A DNA stretch of 64,000 nucleotides from Nitrospira sp. (GTDB lineage Bacteria; Nitrospirota; Nitrospiria; Nitrospirales; Nitrospiraceae), in contig JARFPM010000012.1 in assembly GCA_030444405.1 (NCBI GenBank), positions 1-64,000 on the forward strand, read 5' to 3'. Positions 1 to 8,805 of this stretch are shown here, in pieces; positions within the stretch are counted from its first letter, which is position 1; every line of letters starts with the position of its first letter. Made by a program: the position numbers and the translations under genes. Under the pieces are notes generated by a model. The model had not been told where the DNA came from, ran no database searches, and saw nothing but the letters and a program-made list of their open reading frames with translations.

Positions 1-309
1 GTGGCCTGGTCCGGACACCGCAAGCCGGGGAAGGACGGCAAGCTGCCGCCGGTGGGCAACACCGTGAACGTGAAAGAGGCGACCTATACGAACGCGATCG
101 GCGCGCCCTACCTGGCGGCCCACTGGAAAGACCCGAAATTCGATCCCAAGCAGCGGGCGTTCTATTACGTGCGCGTGATCGAAATTCCGACGCCGCGCTG
201 GACGACCTACGATGCGAAGGTCTTCGGCGTGAAACTGCCGGCGGACGTGCCGCCGAGCATCCAGGACCGGGCCTATACGACGCCGATCTGGTACAACCCG
301 ACACCGTAA
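1..309 (+). CDS. C-terminal part of a DUF3604-like protein, truncated by the window edge
   Basis: ORF open at base 1; C-terminal pattern ..SIQDRAYTTPIWYNP resembles DUF3604 family C-termini. Confidence 0.6.
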   Translation: MAWSGHRKPGKDGKLPPVGNTVNVKEATYTNAIGAPYLAAHWKDPKFDPKQRAFYYVRVIEIPTPRWTTYDAKVFGVKLPADVPPSIQDRAYTTPIWYNPTP

Positions 310-459
310 CATCCCTCGTTGAAACCGGCGTGAGCTGGACATGAGCATAGATGTCCAGCTCACGCCAGGCCGATGACAAAATCGCTTTCGGATTCCGAGC
401 AAATGTGACACTGTAATGTCTCGTCAGGTCGCGCCGCGTCAGGATCGCTTCGCTTCCGA

Positions 460-2022
460 ATGATTCCAGCAAGGTCTTCTGATCTCCGCCGCCATCATGG
501 TCCGTCCGGGCCCTTGTCCGTCGGGCTGGTGCTCATCCTCTGTAGCCTCGGCACGACGGAGCCGGCCATGGCTGAAGAGGACGGCAATCCCCAGCCATCG
601 AACAGCCCGATCATCGAGGGAACCCAGAAAGCGGTGGAGATCGTCGGGGAATCCCCGAAACAAGTCCACAGCTACACGATGGACAAGCTCTCAAAAGCTT
701 ATGCCGAGCCCTGGCATGAGACCGCAGACCAGATTCTCATCGAGGATCGGCAGGTGCGGTGGCACCGGTATATCAGGGCGTTGACGAACATGCCCGAGTG
801 GCTCGACATTGGACTCCATCATCGGATGCGCTATGAAGACTTGACCAACAATTTCCGGAAAGGACAACCTGAGGATATCAGCGGCGGGGCGTTCCGCACC
901 CGCTTGCGCTTCGGCCTTGATTGGAAAATGTTCCGGCTGTTTGTCGAAGGCCAGAACTCCTCCGAAGTCGGCAGCAGCGGCGCGCTGCTCGGCACGATCA
1001 ATACCTCTCTCTTCAGCTCCGATCGTCTGCTCCAGGCGTTCGTAGCGATCAGGTTGGATGATCTGTTCGGAAGCGGACTTCGCGCCGATTTTCACGCCGG
1101 GCGCATGACCTTCGACTTCGGAAGCCGGCGCCTCATCGCGAGAAACGACTATCGTAACACCACCAACACCTTCAACGGCTTCCACTGGAATCTGGTGAAG
1201 GCAGACGCCTGGCGTGTCCGGGCATTTCTGGTCACGCCGGTCTCCGACACCTTCGGCGTGCTCCGACCGGTTGAAGACACGCTGTTCTGGGGGACGCAGC
1301 TTGAATCCCGCCAACACCCCTGGCTGAACCTGGATCTCTATTACTTCGGCATCAACGGCGGACAGACCCTGGAGGAGCAACGGACATTCGGCACCTACGG
1401 CATGCGGGCGTTCCGCTATGCCGCCCCAGGCTGGTGGGATTATGAAGTCGAAGCGGCGTTTCAACAAGGGACGAAAGCCGGGCGTGATCACCTCGCCCAA
1501 TTCGGGCATGTGGAGTTCGGTCGTACGTTCAATGTCGCGTGGAATCCGCGCGTCGCCTTTCAATACGACTATGCAAGCGGCACAGAGAATCCCAACGGCC
1601 AAACAAGCCAGACCTTCGATACCCTGTTCGGGGCACGGCGGATGGAATACACGCCGACCGGCGTATTCGGCCCGTTTTTCCGGTCCAATATCAGCACCCC
1701 TGGTGTGCGGTTGAGGTTTCAGCCCCGGGATGACACGACGGTCGGGCTGAAGTACCGGGCCTGGTACCTTGCCCAGGCGAAAGATGCCTGGGTCGGCTCC
1801 GGGCTTCAGGATCCGACCGGAGCCTCGGGCAATTTCCTCGGCCAGGATTTTGAACTGCGAGTCACCTGGCAATGGATGACCGACCCGACACTCATCGAGC
1901 TTGATCTGGGTTTCGATTATTTTTTCAAAGGCTCCTACGTGCAGCGGCAGGCTGAGATTCCCGGCAACCCGTCTGCGCGGGATAGCGCCTACTTCTATGC
2001 GCAGACTGAAATACGATTCTGA
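460..2022 (+). CDS. Alginate-export-type outer membrane beta-barrel protein
   Basis: 520 aa; HHRMRYEDLTNNFRKG..., alternating aromatic beta-strand pattern, C-terminal aromatic residue. Confidence 0.7.
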   Translation: MIPARSSDLRRHHGPSGPLSVGLVLILCSLGTTEPAMAEEDGNPQPSNSPIIEGTQKAVEIVGESPKQVHSYTMDKLSKAYAEPWHETADQILIEDRQVRWHRYIRALTNMPEWLDIGLHHRMRYEDLTNNFRKGQPEDISGGAFRTRLRFGLDWKMFRLFVEGQNSSEVGSSGALLGTINTSLFSSDRLLQAFVAIRLDDLFGSGLRADFHAGRMTFDFGSRRLIARNDYRNTTNTFNGFHWNLVKADAWRVRAFLVTPVSDTFGVLRPVEDTLFWGTQLESRQHPWLNLDLYYFGINGGQTLEEQRTFGTYGMRAFRYAAPGWWDYEVEAAFQQGTKAGRDHLAQFGHVEFGRTFNVAWNPRVAFQYDYASGTENPNGQTSQTFDTLFGARRMEYTPTGVFGPFFRSNISTPGVRLRFQPRDDTTVGLKYRAWYLAQAKDAWVGSGLQDPTGASGNFLGQDFELRVTWQWMTDPTLIELDLGFDYFFKGSYVQRQAEIPGNPSARDSAYFYAQTEIRF

Positions 2023-2073
2023 CGGCAGCCCCCCGATTCAGGACCTTCGCCCACCTACGCATCGAGACGCCCC

Positions 2074-3579
2074 TTATTTCTTCTTTCCCTCGTAGGGCTC
2101 CGAGACGGCGATCTTGATGACGTGGCCCTCGCGCAGCGGTTCGTAGTCGGTCAGATTGTTGGCGACTGCAACCTGTTCGGGCTTCCAGACGGTATTGGAC
2201 CGAGCCGCGACGGCCCGCACGTTCTCCCCTTCCCGCGCTCTTACCAGCCTGATGCGGTCTTCGCGAATGGCGGCCCGTTCTTCCGCCGACAGAGGCCGGA
2301 AGCTCTGTGCCACTTGCCGAAAGACTTGCTCCGCGCCTTGAAATTCTCTCGTGGGCGCGAATGCGGCGATCTGGTAGACCGTTCCGCTATACGCAATCCA
2401 GGTCACATCCACGGTGAGATTCGATTCGGCAAACCTGGCCGTGGCGGCCGGCAACCCGTTCACTTTCGTCGGATGGGTCTTGGTCTCGAGCTTCGTCTTG
2501 CTCGCCTTCTCCAGGGCCCTCATGCCGTCCAACGGATCGTCACCCTCAGCCACCGCATGGAACACCACCGCTCTTTGTCCGTCCTTCGGCGCCGAGACGA
2601 CCTTGGTGGGCGTATTCTCGACATTCCAGCCATCCGGGAACTGCATGAAGAGATTCAGATCAGGATGGCTGAAGGTGTGTTCTTTGACGATGCCGTTTGC
2701 CGCCCGTTGTCCCACCGCCATCCCGTCGAGCCTTGCCAGGAAGGCCTGCTGTGAGGCCGAGATCGGCTCGCGGGCCGCTCGTTTGAGCTGCTTCGCATGT
2801 TTGCCCGTGTTCTTCACCCGGTCCGGCGTCGCAGGATGCGAATCGAAGAAGCTGGGCCGGCGCGGCCCATTGCTCAAGAGCGCTTCCTGCCGGCCCAACG
2901 TATGGAGAAACACGGAGAGCCCCTCCGGGTCCCAGCCGGCATTGGCCGCCATCTCCTGCCCGATTTTGTCCGCCTCGGACTCCTGTGACCGGCTGTAGGG
3001 CGAAAAGACAAGGCTCTGGGCAAGATCCCCGACGCCCCCGATGATATTTCCTACGAGCGGACTGATGATCCCGGTCAGCCCCGATGCAATCCCGAACACG
3101 ACCGCGAAGGGACCCTGTTTGGAAACGCGCTGGACTGTGTGCCTGGCCGCCACATGGCCGATCTCGTGGCCGACCACGCCGGCCAGTTCATCTTCCGACG
3201 TGACCAGCGCCAGCAAACCACGACTGACATAGACGTAGCCGCCGGGGAGCGCAAACGCATTGGGTTCCGGCATATCCGCCACGTAGAAGTGATACGTCAC
3301 GTCCTGCCGGGGGGACTCCGTTACCAGCCTCTGACCCAGCACGTTGAGATAGTCTGTCAGCGCCGGATCATCCAATACCCCCATCTGCTGTTCGACCTTC
3401 TCAGCCTCCTCTGCGCCGATCTTCTTCTCCTGCTCCACCGTCATCAGGGTCAGTTCGGGTCTCTGGCTTACGGGGTTCACCGAGCAAGCCGTCGCGCCGA
3501 GAAACATGGGGAACAGAAGCGAGAAACCGAGCAGAGCGCGTCGAACGGGAACCGGCATCATCGACAAGACCTTCGCCAT
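2074..3579 (-). CDS. M48-family metalloprotease, lipoprotein-like, with C-terminal LysM-like segment
   Basis: HEIGHVAARH zinc motif; lipobox-like ..LGATAC; C-terminal NTVWKPEQVAVANNL. Confidence 0.85.
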   Translation of the reverse strand: MAKVLSMMPVPVRRALLGFSLLFPMFLGATACSVNPVSQRPELTLMTVEQEKKIGAEEAEKVEQQMGVLDDPALTDYLNVLGQRLVTESPRQDVTYHFYVADMPEPNAFALPGGYVYVSRGLLALVTSEDELAGVVGHEIGHVAARHTVQRVSKQGPFAVVFGIASGLTGIISPLVGNIIGGVGDLAQSLVFSPYSRSQESEADKIGQEMAANAGWDPEGLSVFLHTLGRQEALLSNGPRRPSFFDSHPATPDRVKNTGKHAKQLKRAAREPISASQQAFLARLDGMAVGQRAANGIVKEHTFSHPDLNLFMQFPDGWNVENTPTKVVSAPKDGQRAVVFHAVAEGDDPLDGMRALEKASKTKLETKTHPTKVNGLPAATARFAESNLTVDVTWIAYSGTVYQIAAFAPTREFQGAEQVFRQVAQSFRPLSAEERAAIREDRIRLVRAREGENVRAVAARSNTVWKPEQVAVANNLTDYEPLREGHVIKIAVSEPYEGKKK

Positions 3580-3818
3580 GTTGCCTCACAAGATTGAAGT
3601 TCAGGAATGGACCAGCCCTATCAGCGCCGGAGTCTAGCACAGTCGGCGCTCTGAGTGGAGTGGCTAAGTGCCAGGTCCTACCCGCAGACATTGCAAGAAA
3701 TGCGGGGGGGGTGATATCGTTCGCTCCGCTTTTCCGGGAGCCGTCTGCAACATAAGAAAATAGAAGGTTCCGGTGCAACGATCTCGGGGCAAGACGATTA
3801 GGTCTCGGGAGGTGCTCG

Positions 3819-5270
3819 ATGCGTATTCTATCCGGTGACAGGTTTTGGCGAACCGCAGTGCTCTGTCTTGCCCTTGGACTCACGACTTCGGGATGTGTGA
3901 CCTCTGCAGTGCATCAATTCAAACCATCAACCGGAGACAAGCTTTGTGTGCAACCGGCTCCTGACCGCGAGGTCCTGGTCGGGCTCGCCGTGTCCGGGGG
4001 CGGGAGTCGGGCCGCGCTGTTTGCGGCCAGTGCCTACGAGACGCTCAGCCAGTTGCGGGTCGGGCCCGAGAAACGGTCGCTGCTCGAGCAGGTCTCATAC
4101 ATCTCCAGTGTGTCGGGCGGGAGCCTGGCCTCCGCCTATTACACCATGAAGAAACCGGCGCGCGAGGTGCCGATGCTCACGCCGGACGGCCAACTGACAG
4201 AGGCGTACAAGGTGTTTTTTACCGAGTTCAAGAAGATGATGGCGCGCGACTATGAACGGCCGCTCTTCTGGAGGAATCTGCTGCGTCTGCGGTGGATCAA
4301 TCCGTCCTGGACAGCCATGTCCCTCAAAGAAGTTTTGCAAGACTCCTACATTGGGGATGCCTCGTTTCGGGAACTCGCCCAGCGGCAGGCGCGCGGCGAC
4401 AGTCCGTATTTTCTCATCAACACCACGCTGTATAACGACGGGCGCCGGCTGGTATTGAGTTCGCTCGATCGCGACGCCCTGCGATACGATTTGGTTCGCG
4501 ATCTCAAGGAGCAGCCCGGGTGGGTGACGATGACGCCGGAGACCGAGCAGCTTCTGCGCATCAGCTGGTCGGACTTGGAGAGTCGCACACCCGAAGACCT
4601 GAAGCTCGACCAGTGTCAGGTGAAAATCGCGACGGCCGTGGCGGCCTCCATGTGCTTTCCCCCGATCATCGGACCGATCACCGTGAGCGCCGAAGGGGAC
4701 GACCAGTACTGGCATATCGGAGACGGCGGGATGTCCGACAATACCGGCGCCGAGTCGCTCCTCATGGTCTTCTTGAAACAGCTGCAGGAGGGGCGAGCCA
4801 AACGGGCCGTCATCTTGGTGATCGATAGCTCGTTCCCGTTCGATATCGGAGGAGAGGAACTGAATCATCGGAAAGAAGGGTTTTCGTTCTTCGACGCGGA
4901 CTATTCGCGGATTCCAAGCATCATGGAAGAGCGCGCGCTGGCCTATCGTACCCTCTTCTTCCGCGTGGCCAAAGAGGGGAATCTGTTGCCGGGCTCGGTG
5001 GAGATTGTGGTCGTGCGCCTGAAGCACACGGATGCCCAATGGAAAGACGATCTGACCGACCTGCCGGAGTCCTGCCGCAAGGAAGGCGTCAATTGGAAAT
5101 CTCCTCAGGACGTCACCAAACATGTGTCCGGGGTCGTCACACGGCTCTTTTTGAAATCCACCTGTGACCAGGATCTGGTGGTCCAGGCGGCCCAGAAAGT
5201 GATCGCCCAGCACGAACCTGCGATCAGGAAGGCGATGGGGGAAGGGAGCTCGCACCGTAGAACCCATTAG
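3819..5270 (+). CDS. Patatin-like phospholipase lipoprotein
   Basis: GGGSRAALFAA, SSVSGGSLA (GxSGG) and DGGMSDNTG motifs; N-terminal lipobox TSGC. Confidence 0.8.
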   Translation: MRILSGDRFWRTAVLCLALGLTTSGCVTSAVHQFKPSTGDKLCVQPAPDREVLVGLAVSGGGSRAALFAASAYETLSQLRVGPEKRSLLEQVSYISSVSGGSLASAYYTMKKPAREVPMLTPDGQLTEAYKVFFTEFKKMMARDYERPLFWRNLLRLRWINPSWTAMSLKEVLQDSYIGDASFRELAQRQARGDSPYFLINTTLYNDGRRLVLSSLDRDALRYDLVRDLKEQPGWVTMTPETEQLLRISWSDLESRTPEDLKLDQCQVKIATAVAASMCFPPIIGPITVSAEGDDQYWHIGDGGMSDNTGAESLLMVFLKQLQEGRAKRAVILVIDSSFPFDIGGEELNHRKEGFSFFDADYSRIPSIMEERALAYRTLFFRVAKEGNLLPGSVEIVVVRLKHTDAQWKDDLTDLPESCRKEGVNWKSPQDVTKHVSGVVTRLFLKSTCDQDLVVQAAQKVIAQHEPAIRKAMGEGSSHRRTH

Positions 5271-5505
5271 GTCACAGTCCGGCTCGGTGAAAGGATGCAG
5301 AACGTACGGAAGTCTATCCCTCCGGCCGAAACCAGACGAACTCGTCACGGCGCTTCGATAGAACTCAAGCGGGTACCAGGCGCAATAGGACATCCCAGGT
5401 TGACGACCCGTCGGGGGTACGGGTTGTAGAAAGACACGGATGCCGCAGCGTATACTCCACAGCATCCCGACGCATGGCTCCCGTATTCATTGAAAGGCCG
5501 ATCCG

Positions 5506-6087
5506 ATGCTCAGGGAACTCCTCTCGACAAACCGTTTCTCTTCACAGACCCCGTTTCTATGGACGACCGGGCTTCTGCTCCTCCTACTCGCGACGACGGG
5601 CTGTCCCCGCATCGTCTCCCTGGACTACCAGCCGGCCAATCCTCTGAAAGGGCAGGGAACTGTCGGCACGGCGCCCTTTCGCTATCAACCGTCGGATGAG
5701 CATCGTGTGCGTCCGCGTCAGGTCGAAACCGACCCCGCATCACGGAACAAGTTGTACCTCGCGCGGGAAATCGGCATCTTTTTCGAAGACGCGCTCCGCA
5801 AAGAACTGGACCGGTCGGGGTACCGGACGAAGGAGCCGAGCGACCACCTCGTGTCCGGCTCCATCACACGATTTTATCTTGACTGGAAGAGCGGACAGGA
5901 ACGATCGTTCGAACTGGTGGTCGACTATACAGTCCGCTCGGGCGAGCGCACAGTGTTTACCTGGCCGTGCACGTCGGTGCAGAGGGGGCCGAACATGCTG
6001 GTGCAGGACGGAATCTTGATTCGCGCCGGGATCGCCGATTGTATGCAGCGTTTCATTGCAGCTGCGCAGGACGCACGCGCCTTCTGA
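5506..6087 (+). CDS. Hypothetical exported protein/lipoprotein
   Basis: Signal peptide with ..LLATTGC lipobox; good coding length. Confidence 0.6.
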   Translation: MLRELLSTNRFSSQTPFLWTTGLLLLLLATTGCPRIVSLDYQPANPLKGQGTVGTAPFRYQPSDEHRVRPRQVETDPASRNKLYLAREIGIFFEDALRKELDRSGYRTKEPSDHLVSGSITRFYLDWKSGQERSFELVVDYTVRSGERTVFTWPCTSVQRGPNMLVQDGILIRAGIADCMQRFIAAAQDARAF

Positions 6088-6472
6088 CACAGGCACGGCC
6101 TGCCTGCAGCAGGACGATGCAACTGAGCCAGGCGCGACGGTATCGATTTCGAGGCCGATGGGCTATTCACTGCACGGGCCGACTGCCACCGGACAACAGA
6201 CTGCTGCATCGGCCCTGTGTAGAATTCTGCTCCATGATCTCATGAGTCGCCTGCCCCTATTCTCCACAGCACAGGCATGTTCTCCATCTCCCTCCCTGCT
6301 CGTACCCTCACCAACCCCTTGGCAACAGAGGGAGTCTCGGTGATCGCTGTTTTGTTGGCGTACGTGGCCACATGGTACCCCACATGCAGGGAATGGACAG
6401 TACACTTGTGCGCCTCGCGGAAGAAGCCGTGGAGCATATGAACAATACCTACACATACTTAAGGAGGAAGGC

Positions 6473-7183
6473 ATGATTCAGTTATTCGAGAAGTTGCGGG
6501 CACTCACATTGACAATACCTATCATGGCAGCGGCTCTTGTGGGAGGGATGATTGTGAGCGACGCCCTGCCTGTCCTGGCCACTGACGTTGAACAGCAGCA
6601 GGTCGTGGGCAAGGCAAAGATGACGCTTGAAAGTTTCCTCGCGGATCCCAGCATGGGACCGGCGCTCCGTGACTTGAAGCAGGAAACCAAAGCCCTCTTC
6701 ATCGTGCCGCAGTTTATGCGCGGTGCCTTCATCTTCGGCGGGGCCGGTGGTCACGGCGTGTTGATCGTGCGTGACCAGGCAACGAAAAAATGGTCCGAAC
6801 CGGCTTTTTACAACATCGGCTCTGCCAGCTTCGGCCTGATGGCCGGTGCCGACGTATCGGAGATCATCTTTGTCGTGCGGACCCAGAAAGGACTGGAAGG
6901 GTTCTATCGTAACGATTTTAAGCTGGGACTTGACGCCAGCATGGCGATAGGCCCGGTCGGTGAAGGAGGGTCCGTGCAAGGGATCACCGCAGACCTCGTC
7001 GGCTATGCGAAGAAGAAAGGGATCTATGCCGGATTCTCAGCTGAAGGCGCCATCGTCACGGTATCCAATGATTCCAACGCGGCATACTATGGCAAATCCG
7101 TGCGGCCAACGGACATCGTCGTCAAGGGCTCAGTCAGTAATCCAAAATCCGCCGACCTCCGCAACGCTGCCGCCAAGTTCTGA
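6473..7183 (+). CDS. SYLF (YSC84-like) lipid-binding domain exported protein
   Basis: Signal peptide; APQF..GAFIFGGAGGHGVLIVRD and SFGLMAGADVSEIIFVV typical of SYLF; upstream aaggagg. Confidence 0.8.
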   Translation: MIQLFEKLRALTLTIPIMAAALVGGMIVSDALPVLATDVEQQQVVGKAKMTLESFLADPSMGPALRDLKQETKALFIVPQFMRGAFIFGGAGGHGVLIVRDQATKKWSEPAFYNIGSASFGLMAGADVSEIIFVVRTQKGLEGFYRNDFKLGLDASMAIGPVGEGGSVQGITADLVGYAKKKGIYAGFSAEGAIVTVSNDSNAAYYGKSVRPTDIVVKGSVSNPKSADLRNAAAKF

Positions 7184-7200
7184 ACAGGCATGATCGGCCC

Positions 7201-7239
7201 GCTCCGGCCCCTGCGACACTCGTCGACAGGGGCCGGAGC
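7201..7239 (+). terminator. Strong hairpin downstream of the SYLF gene
   Basis: gctccggcccctg / loop / caggggccggagc, 13-bp perfect stem. Confidence 0.6.
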
Positions 7240-7304
7240 ATTCGACCGACGGTTGTGGTTCCCCGTTCATGTTTTCTTCCGCCTGACTCACACTACCGCA
7301 ATAG

Positions 7305-7365
7305 CATGCACGCTACGGTCGCAAGCAGCAGCGGTTGGTCGAGCCCGCCATGCAGCATTTCAAAG
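7305..7365 (+). repeat. Leader repeat copy A, also present upstream of the 11.2-kb sulfatase
   Basis: catgcacgctacggtcgcaagcagcagcggttggtcgagcccgccatgcag vs catgcactctagggtcgcaagcagcagcgatgggtcgagcgcgcaatgcag at 11173. Confidence 0.7.
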
Positions 7366-7397
7366 AAATGCAGCGCGTCAAAGAAAGGAAAGAGGCA

Positions 7398-7515
7398 ATG
7401 AGAATGAGACTGCGCACCGGAGCGGCGCTCGCGCCGGGGACGCACAGGATTCAGTAGGAGTTCATCCCTGATGAGGCCAGGCCCGGTACGGAAGGTCACA
7501 GTCGAGCAGAGGTAA
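7398..7515 (+). pseudogene. Remnant of a sulfatase gene (leader plus C-terminal scraps)
   Basis: ATG MRMRLRTGA-LAPGTHRIQ*EFIPDEARPGT... then KVTVEQR*; C-terminal pieces resemble the sulfatases at 11.2 and 16.2 kb, with the middle missing. Confidence 0.55.
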
Positions 7516-7615
7516 CGGCGACGATCAACCTCGTATGGGCTCAGCCATACTCGATCGACTAGGCGCCCGCACATTCATAGCCGGCAGAGCCGGTGCCGGC
7601 TGAGGGGGCAGGAAC

Positions 7616-7637
7616 GGCCCCGGCAAGCGCCGGGGCC
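7616..7637 (-). terminator. Hairpin at the 3' end of the glycine-zipper gene
   Basis: ggccccggc-aagc-gccggggcc, perfect stem 7 bp beyond the stop of the minus-strand gene. Confidence 0.6.
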
Positions 7638-7643
7638 AGCCGA

Positions 7644-8111
7644 CTACTTCACCGCGTAGCCTTTGCCTTCCATGCAGACTCCGTACGCGCGCTGGTATCC
7701 GTCCACACTCGCCTCGTATTGTTTCGCAGCCTGCTGCTGAGCGGCTTGCTGTTGCTGCTCGGCTTGGCGCCGCTTGAGGGTGCCGCCTGCGGCGCCGACC
7801 CCCGCCCCGATCGCCGCGCCTTTGCCGGCGTTGCCGCCGATCGCTCCACCGATGGCGCCGACTGCGGCACCCTTGGCCGCACCGGAGACCGCTCCCCCCT
7901 TAGGAGCCGGCGCACTCGCCTGCGCCACCGGCTTGGTAGGATCGAAGCCCGTTTGTTCCTTGGCCCATTTGTAACAGGTAAAGGTATCCTGCTCCTGCTG
8001 CTCCTTGCTTTGATTCTCCTTGGGAAAGACAAAGACATCGGCTGCCAGGGCCGGGGCAGAGCCGGCCATCACGACAACAGCCATCAGTACGACCATCCGT
8101 TCCATTTTCAT
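7644..8111 (-). CDS. Glycine-zipper domain exported protein
   Basis: Signal peptide; GAVSGAAKGAAVGAIGGAIGGNAGKGAAIGAGVGAAGG. Confidence 0.75.
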   Translation of the reverse strand: MKMERMVVLMAVVVMAGSAPALAADVFVFPKENQSKEQQEQDTFTCYKWAKEQTGFDPTKPVAQASAPAPKGGAVSGAAKGAAVGAIGGAIGGNAGKGAAIGAGVGAAGGTLKRRQAEQQQQAAQQQAAKQYEASVDGYQRAYGVCMEGKGYAVK

Positions 8112-8321
8112 CGAAACACCCCTTTCTTGATTTGTTCAGTTGTCGACCGCATCCGAGTGGGTCTTGAACGCGAGGTTCGTCGTCAACACTGCAAGATCTC
8201 TCCAAGATCTGTCAAGGAGGAAAATGAGGGATGCCTCGTTGTACTCGCAGGCATATTTTGCTACAGCGCGCCGCGCCGCTTGATGTCATCCACCGCTCTT
8301 TCAATTCAACGGAGGTGCCGC

Positions 8322-8805
8322 GTGCTCAGTCGAGTTTCCGTGACCTCCTGCCGACGTTCACGCACCGCGCCATGTTCGGCCATCGGTTGCTTCGCGCTGT
8401 GCTCGCTCCTCGCCATGCTGGCGCTCAATGCAGGTTGCGAAACGACTCAGCTGCGAGAGAAGCCTGAACTGAAGATGGTTGCCATTACCGATGCAGCGCA
8501 GGTGGCCGGCAAGTGGGAAGGTCTCCTGCGGTGGGTGCCCCCTCTCGGACGGATGGAGCAACCCTCATCGTGCTTCCTGACGGACGGGATTCATCAGTGC
8601 CAGAACGATCGGCGTCCTCACCGGGAAAGGCGTCTTCAGCGTCGTGGACGACCACCTCGCCCTCTCCACGGAACATGGCTCCATTGATCTCTCGCTGTTC
8701 GAGGGGGAGAGCCAGCGCCTGCTGCGCGCGACCGGCAAGTCGAGCGACGGATCGCGGTTCGGCGGCGTATCCCCGCAGCAGAGTTGTCCCCGTTGGCCCC
8801 TGTGA
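8322..8805 (+). pseudogene. Frameshifted small lipoprotein gene, paralogous to 33575..34012
   Basis: SD ggagg then GTG 8322; lipobox MLALNAGC; reading moves frame 3 to 2 to 1: QVAGKWEGLLRWVPP / RTDGATLIVLPDGR / FISARTIGVLTGKGVFSVVDDHLALSTEHG.. Confidence 0.6.

Noticed and set aside
7593-8687. 364-aa plus-strand ORF
   Set aside because: Runs antisense through the glycine-zipper gene and then into the frameshifted lipoprotein; composite artefact.
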